64,000 bases of DNA, from assembly GCA_965644315.1 (NCBI GenBank), contig CBFFRQ010000095.1, forward strand, positions 1-64,000, read 5' to 3'. The number at the start of each line of letters is the position of its first letter. The first letter of the stretch is position 1. Source of the DNA: Caecitellus pseudoparvulus (Eukaryota; Bigyra: Bicosoecida). Below are positions 60,601-64,000 of the stretch, piece by piece. A program made the translations under genes and the position numbers. The notes under the pieces were generated by a model. That model saw nothing but the letters and a program-made list of their open reading frames with translations. It did no database searches and was not told the origin of the DNA.

Positions 60601-61760
60601 ACACTGCTCCTCTCACCAACCGGCTCATCAGCTCGGCCACAAATGACTCCGTGCGCGAGTGCTGCTCTGCGTGGAGTCTGTGCCACCCGAGGCAGTCCCC
60701 TGGCGATGCGAGCCGCTTCAACACGCTTCACGGCCCCAACACTCGCGGCGAGCGCTGTCGCACCCGCACCCACACTCCCTGCCCACTGTTCCACATCCAC
60801 AGCTCCACCAATACCTTCATCCACGATCTCACTCCGCCCACTGTACACACTCAAACCCTTGCCATTCAGGCACCCCAAGCCGCCTGGCAAGTCCAAGCCA
60901 CCCACAGCCCTCACCTTCCGACCACTCATCACCGGCGCACACCCTAATAGGCCACGCAGCTCCTCCACCGCACTCGCTGCACTCTCCAAGTGCACCGCAG
61001 CACTCTCACTCGCCAGCTCGCCAGCCGCCTCGCCCCGCAGCCAACCAGCCTGCTGACGCATGCTCGCCAGAGCCGCATCCGTCGCTACCTCGCCACCAAC
61101 ATCATGCGTGACGGGGTAACTCTCACCAGCTACGTCCACCTCCGCCACTTCAAAGCCTTGCCACCATCGCGTCAGGTCAGCCAGCGCACCCTCCACGTTC
61201 ACACCGCTTCGTACACTGCTCCAAGCACCCACGATGGCGCCCCACAGTGCATGCCCCTCCGGCACCGCATCAACACTCACACCGCTCGCCGCGTGACGCA
61301 GCACATCCACCGCGCAGAAGCACCGGAACGACAGGTACTGCAGCGCAGCACACACACCACCTCGCTCATGCTGCCCCGCCAACAGCCCAGCCTGCTCCAA
61401 CAGCGCACTCCCCGCATCACGCAGTGCAGCCTCCAGCTCCACCAGGCTCATGGCCGTTGGGGTCTCACCTGCTGCGGGCGCTTTGCTGCGCCCGATGGCA
61501 GCCAGTCCTCGCAGTGCTGGGCCGTGGTCCATGACGCTGCCCGGCAAGCACTTCATCTTGCGCAAGCATGCCGCCACCTCCTCAGCCTGCTTGCCGTCGA
61601 CGCCTGCAGTGGCTGTTGCAGGGCCCTCCATGGCTTGGTCTTTTGCTGCTGCCTGTGGTGTTGAAGAGGAGCAGGGCGCTGTGTGCTGTGGCGTGTGGGC
61701 AACACGCTCTGGTGCAAGTGCTGGCGAAAGCGAGGAGTCATGTCCACACCCACGCACCAT
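57624..61760 (-). CDS. Ankyrin-repeat protein, 20 tandem 38-residue repeats
   Basis: The minus-strand frame stays open to 62135. Plausible starts are ATG 61760 (MVRGCGHDSS, chosen), 62036/62033, or 61631; sequence upstream of 61760 looks non-coding. The N-terminal ~590 residues are unrecognised. They include a helical part (LVELEAALRDAGSALLEQAG) and a Gly/Val-rich part with GALDGGGCEVLLSSCGGVWG (~60400-60300), which has a Cys-containing strand faintly like CHAT/caspase-fold proteins; this is weak. From ~59940 to 57640 come 20 repeats of the type GPEAAFRGACANGHTDIVRE then LLALTGAREVDVHAADGD. GHTDIVRELL is the ankyrin helix pair, lengthened by ~5 residues over the usual 33. The protein should be a scaffold for protein binding. 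It is convergent with the UTP20 fragment (178 bp) and divergent from REEP. Confidence 0.85.
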   Translation of the reverse strand: MVRGCGHDSSLSPALAPERVAHTPQHTAPCSSSTPQAAAKDQAMEGPATATAGVDGKQAEEVAACLRKMKCLPGSVMDHGPALRGLAAIGRSKAPAAGETPTAMSLVELEAALRDAGSALLEQAGLLAGQHERGGVCAALQYLSFRCFCAVDVLRHAASGVSVDAVPEGHALWGAIVGAWSSVRSGVNVEGALADLTRWWQGFEVAEVDVAGESYPVTHDVGGEVATDAALASMRQQAGWLRGEAAGELASESAAVHLESAASAVEELRGLLGCAPVMSGRKVRAVGGLDLPGGLGCLNGKGLSVYSGRSEIVDEGIGGAVDVEQWAGSVGAGATALAASVGAVKRVEAARIARGLPRVAQTPRRAALAHGVICGRADEPVGERSSVTLQVQCEEGWPLRVFLEDEAWGDVGLEVKQRVAVRVLGVCAVAEACGVSLSGVGVGSFVVVGVGSGSVGDLVGALDGGGCEVLLSSCGGVWGTGRADGGSFDSEGVLGVLREVLGVGGDALRCGSGVGSLFVGSGEGGEHGLLSALEVLGWGGSGSCMGAYAMAFEEGRGEAGDLSGVESAVRGVLGGEQAAGAAAQTHAAETAEAAAQPNPPVELDIFSAENTVAFVNACKEGRLARVRELLALTGDEAVDVHAADGGGPEAAFRWACRCGHTDIVRDLLALTGAREVDVHVGDGDGPEAAFRWACTNGYTEIVRELLALTGAREVDVHVADVGGSEAAFRGACMMGHTGIVCELLSLTGAREVDVHVADGDGPEAALRDACFCGHTDIVRELLNLTGAREVDVHVGDGDGPEAAFRDACSLGHSGIVRELLSLKGSREVDVHAADAVGPEAAFRGACANGHTDIARELMGLTGAREVDVHAADAVGPEAAFREACVNGHTSVVRELLNLTGARAVNVHVGDGDGPEAAFRGACARGHLDIARELMGLTGVREVDVHAADVGGSEAAFRAACKRGHTDIARELMGLTGAREVDVHAADAVGPEAAFREACVNGHTSVVRELLGLTGARAVNVHVGDGDGPEAAFRGACARGHLDIARELMGLTGVREVDVHAADVGGSEAAFRIACCKGHTGIVCELLALTEVRAVDVHVADDHGPEAAFRGACANGHTDIVRELLDLTGAREVDVHAADGGGPEAAFRRACANGHADVVRELLSLSGSREVDVHAADAVGPEAAFRDACKRGHTDIARELLALTGAREVDVHAVDGDGPEAAFRGGCTYGHTGIVRELLALTGARAVDVNAADGDGPGAAFRGACRGGHLDIARELLGLTGAREVDVHAAARGGPDAAFRGACRWGHTEIVRELLSLTGAREVDVHAADERGPEAAFRWACRNGHTDILGELLALHGDRRISDSMRQEAAKFESLTGLI
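57640..59950 (-). repeat. 114-bp ankyrin repeat array with a higher-order duplication
   Basis: Twenty consecutive 38-codon units. Units 7-8-9 (about 59220-58880) and 10-11-12 (about 58880-58540) match in order. ACVNGHTSVVRELL is followed by ACARGHLDIARELM in both, and both blocks begin with an IARELMGLTGAREVDVHAADAV-type unit. This shows a 342-bp tandem duplication within the array. Confidence 0.9.
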
Positions 61761-62036
61761 GGCGATGGGTGACAGGGGGTCTGACTGGGTGTGGCAGTGC
61801 TGTGTAGCTGGCCCATGTGGGGAGGAGGCAGTGGGCGCGTGTGTTGCGGTGGCGGAGAGGCGTTGTTGCTGTTGACGAGTATGAGGGTGCAACTTCCGCA
61901 CTTGCACCAGTCCACACTCACCTGCCGCGGCCAGGCATGGAGGCAGGGCACCAGTCACAAAGTTGTGCCGGTAATGGTACACACTCAAAGGTGTGTGATT
62001 ATTTTCCAGAGTGCGTCTTTCCCACTCCGGCATCAT

Positions 62037-62232
62037 TGCGTAAGGGACGAGAGTAAACCACTCTTCATCACAATTCACATGCAACAAAGCAATCAAGCCA
62101 ACACAAAATTGTGTGGACACAAACCAGCAACTCACTCCAACTCACCACCGTTCTTGGTGAGCGATTTCACCACTTTCCATCGTTGCGCGGGGTTGCCGGG
62201 GCAGTGGAAGGCGCAGTCTGCCCAACCAGGAC
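62037..62232. promoter_or_regulatory. Divergent spacer between the ankyrin and REEP genes
   Basis: Region between the most upstream candidate ankyrin start and the REEP start. It is less GC-rich than the genes and presumably contains promoters for both. No specific element could be identified. Confidence 0.35.
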
Positions 62233-63324
62233 ATGGCTTCAGTTTGGCTGGCACGTTCCCTCACGTGAGTGCCTTTCCTTGACTGCACCCACAACACCGC
62301 AGCACCAGGGCGCGAATCTCCTCCATGTTTCCAGCTTGGTGGGCTTGCTGTATGCCGTGTACCGCAGCTTCAAGGTGCTCAAGCAGCCGCCTGGGCCAGG
62401 CCACGATGCCGAGACCAATCGCATGCTCATGTTGTGGTGAGTCGGGGCTTCGGCCGGCAGAATGAGGGCCAGCTTTGCAGCCACTGCGCCCTGTCACATC
62501 CCCCCACAGGGTGACACTTGCCTTCAACTCCATGTTCGAGCAGTACGGCGAGTTCGCCATCAGCTGGTGCGTGCTGCTGCCGTTCCCGAGCAATTTCCGC
62601 ATCGCAACGTGGACACGTTCCCCGCCCTCCTGCAGGGCGCCGTTTTACTATGAGCTCAAGTGCGGCGTTCTAGTGTGGTTGTTGCTTCCACAAAGCAGCG
62701 TGAGTGGCTTTACCGCGCCTTAGGCCTGCGCGGCGCTTGCTCTGCCCGGTTGTCACAAGCTCTTGCCTGGCGCCATCACAGGGACCGGGGTGGGCGTTCA
62801 ACACGCTGGTGCACCCTCTGGTGCAGCACTTGCGCGTGCGACTGCACCGCGACGTGAAGCCAGTTTTCGCTCGCGTCTCTGCAGATGGTCTGGTGGGGTC
62901 GCAGAGCCAGCTGCTGCAGAGCACCATGTCTGGCTTAGGCGTGCAGCAGCTGAAACACGTGGAAGAAGTGCTGGCAGCCCAGGTGCAGGCGCTGATGGCA
63001 GAGCGGGCACGGCGTGCGCAGGGCGGTGCTGTGCCTGGCGCTGCCCTGCTGGCCGAGGCTACTCCGCCGGGGGACGCCCTGCCGCCGCCCAGACCTGCCG
63101 TGCGATCTCGCAGTGCCTCTCTGAGCGAAGCCACGCCTCCTGCCCCAGGAAAGGCTGGGGAGGACACGACTGTGCCTCCACCGCCATTGCCACAACAGGG
63201 GGGCGAGAGCTTTTTCGGAGCTCTGTCCACGGCAGGCAGTCGCCTCGCCTCTGACCTGGGTCTGGCAAGGCCCAGCACCGCTGTGCCGCAGCAAGGCGAG
63301 GCGGAGAGCAAAAAAGACAGGTGA
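62233..63324 (+). CDS. REEP/HVA22 (TB2/DP1) family membrane-shaping protein
   Basis: Deduced exons: 62233-62264, 62335-62436, 62510-62566, 62636-62699 and 62782-63324 (265 residues; phases agree at every junction). The joined protein starts MASVWLARSLTLVGLLYAVYRSFKVL, then MLMLWVTLAFNSMFEQYGEFAISW, APFYYELKCGVLVWLLLPQSS and GPGWAFNTLVHPLV. These are the family's LVG-LYP-YxSF, YW-F, PFY-LK and G-LY-HP landmarks. The two hydrophobic hairpins insert as wedges that curve tubular ER. An amphipathic helix region and a Pro/Ser-rich tail follow (residues ~130-265). The yeast homologue is Yop1. The first, 32-bp exon is inferred from phase and fit. Confidence 0.88.
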
Positions 63325-63409
63325 ATGCACTTGCTGCGTGCGCTTCGCCACTTCTTTCGCTGCCTGCCACTCACTTACACGCTAGCGACCTACTTGCCAC
63401 ACCGTACAA

Positions 63410-64000
63410 ATGACGAGAGCTGCCTTGGGATGGGCAGTGCTCGCTGCCAGCGTTTGGGCAGCGGCCCTAGAGCCAACTCACATCCATGCTACCGGCCTTG
63501 CAAAGCTCAAGATAGACCCCCACACGTTGCTTTTCACAGATGGGGACAGCCAGGTGCGCAACGGCAGGTGCAGTGCACTTTCCCACCACGCCAACGCTTG
63601 GCTACCTCCCTCCCTGCGCAGATCATCCTGCACGGTTTAGCTGTGGATTTCAACTTCCAATTACCAGTCATGTCAGATGCGGACATGGCCACCATGTCCT
63701 CTTGGGGCCTCACCGTGGCACGCTTGGGCTTTCACTGGCACCTGGCTGAGCCTGCGCCTGGCCAGTGGAACGAGACGTACATGTCTGGCGTGCGGAGCCT
63801 GGTGCAGCGCTTTGGGGAGCACGGCATCCGGGTCATCATGGACATGCACCAGGACAACTGGAGTCCGCTGTTCTGCGGCGGGCACGGCTTGCCCGCCTTC
63901 TACTCGACACCGTACCCGGCCGATCCTGCCTTTTGGGATGGCGGGGCCAAAGCATACCCCTTCCCCTTCGGCACGCCGCAGTACAACAACGACAGCAAGT
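63410..64000 (+). CDS. GH5 endoglycoceramidase-like glycosidase (5' part, cut by window end)
   Basis: Exons 63410-63553 and 63622 onward (donor CAG|GTGCGC, acceptor CGCAG, phase 0). It begins MTRAALGWAVLAASVWAAA, a signal peptide, so the enzyme is probably secreted or lysosome-like. The visible ~170 residues match the N-terminal half of the GH5 (beta/alpha)8 barrel: ILHGLAVDFNFQLP, MSSWGLTVARLGFHWH.AEP, GIRVIMDMHQDNWSPLFCGG and HGLPAFY. The DMHQD...CG.GLP combination is typical of endoglycosylceramidases, which cleave the glycan from ceramide. The catalytic Asn-Glu-Pro acid/base and the nucleophile Glu lie beyond the window, so completeness cannot be judged. Confidence 0.87.

Noticed and set aside
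1-64000. CRISPR arrays, operons, ribosome-binding sites
   Set aside because: The sequence is eukaryotic (telomere, spliceosomal introns), and the repeats seen are telomeric or protein-coding.

Overview
The window is one end of a eukaryotic chromosome. It opens with about 248 perfect copies of the CCCTAA telomere repeat (1-1486). After a short subtelomeric block come about 60 kb of GC-rich, gene-dense sequence. Most genes carry short GT-AG introns (66-141 bp) with donors often reading GTGCGT or GTGAGT. The repeat type, the small introns, the plant-type FKBP12 signature and the eukaryotic gene set (Hsp70, RecQ, Ecdysoneless, PP2A-B56, exportin-T, REEP/HVA22) suggest a GC-rich unicellular eukaryote, perhaps an alga or a stramenopile/haptophyte-like protist. 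I cannot name the species.

Layout. 1487-4409 is a distal subtelomeric block with an unrecognised reading frame that changes frame once. 4410-4474 is a short interstitial telomere tract in the same orientation as the chromosome end. It cuts through the 3' part of a giant minus-strand AAA+ gene (to 11588), possibly RNF213/mysterin-like, just after its Walker A motif. Next are a divergent Hsp70 (12545-14833, minus) and a ~5,800-residue multipass surface protein (15098-32898, minus) that carries a nearly identical 975-bp tandem array.

From 33.8 kb onward genes are compact: RecQ helicase (+) overlaps tail-to-tail with Ecdysoneless/SGT1 (-). Then come a PH-domain/PP2A-B56 fusion (+), a secreted plant-type FKBP (-), a Cys-rich membrane protein (+), exportin-T (+), a protein kinase (-), a Sel1-repeat protein (-), a membrane methyltransferase (+), an orphan UTP20 C-terminus with an in-frame TAG (+), a 20-copy ankyrin protein (-), REEP/HVA22 (+) and the start of a GH5 endoglycoceramidase-like gene (+) that runs off the end.

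The genes are housekeeping or surface functions and do not form a single pathway. I reconstructed exon structures by hand from splice-site phase and family conservation, without transcripts. The most notable points are the broken AAA+ gene at a former chromosome end, the PH-B56 fusion, the UTP20 remnant and the repeat expansions.
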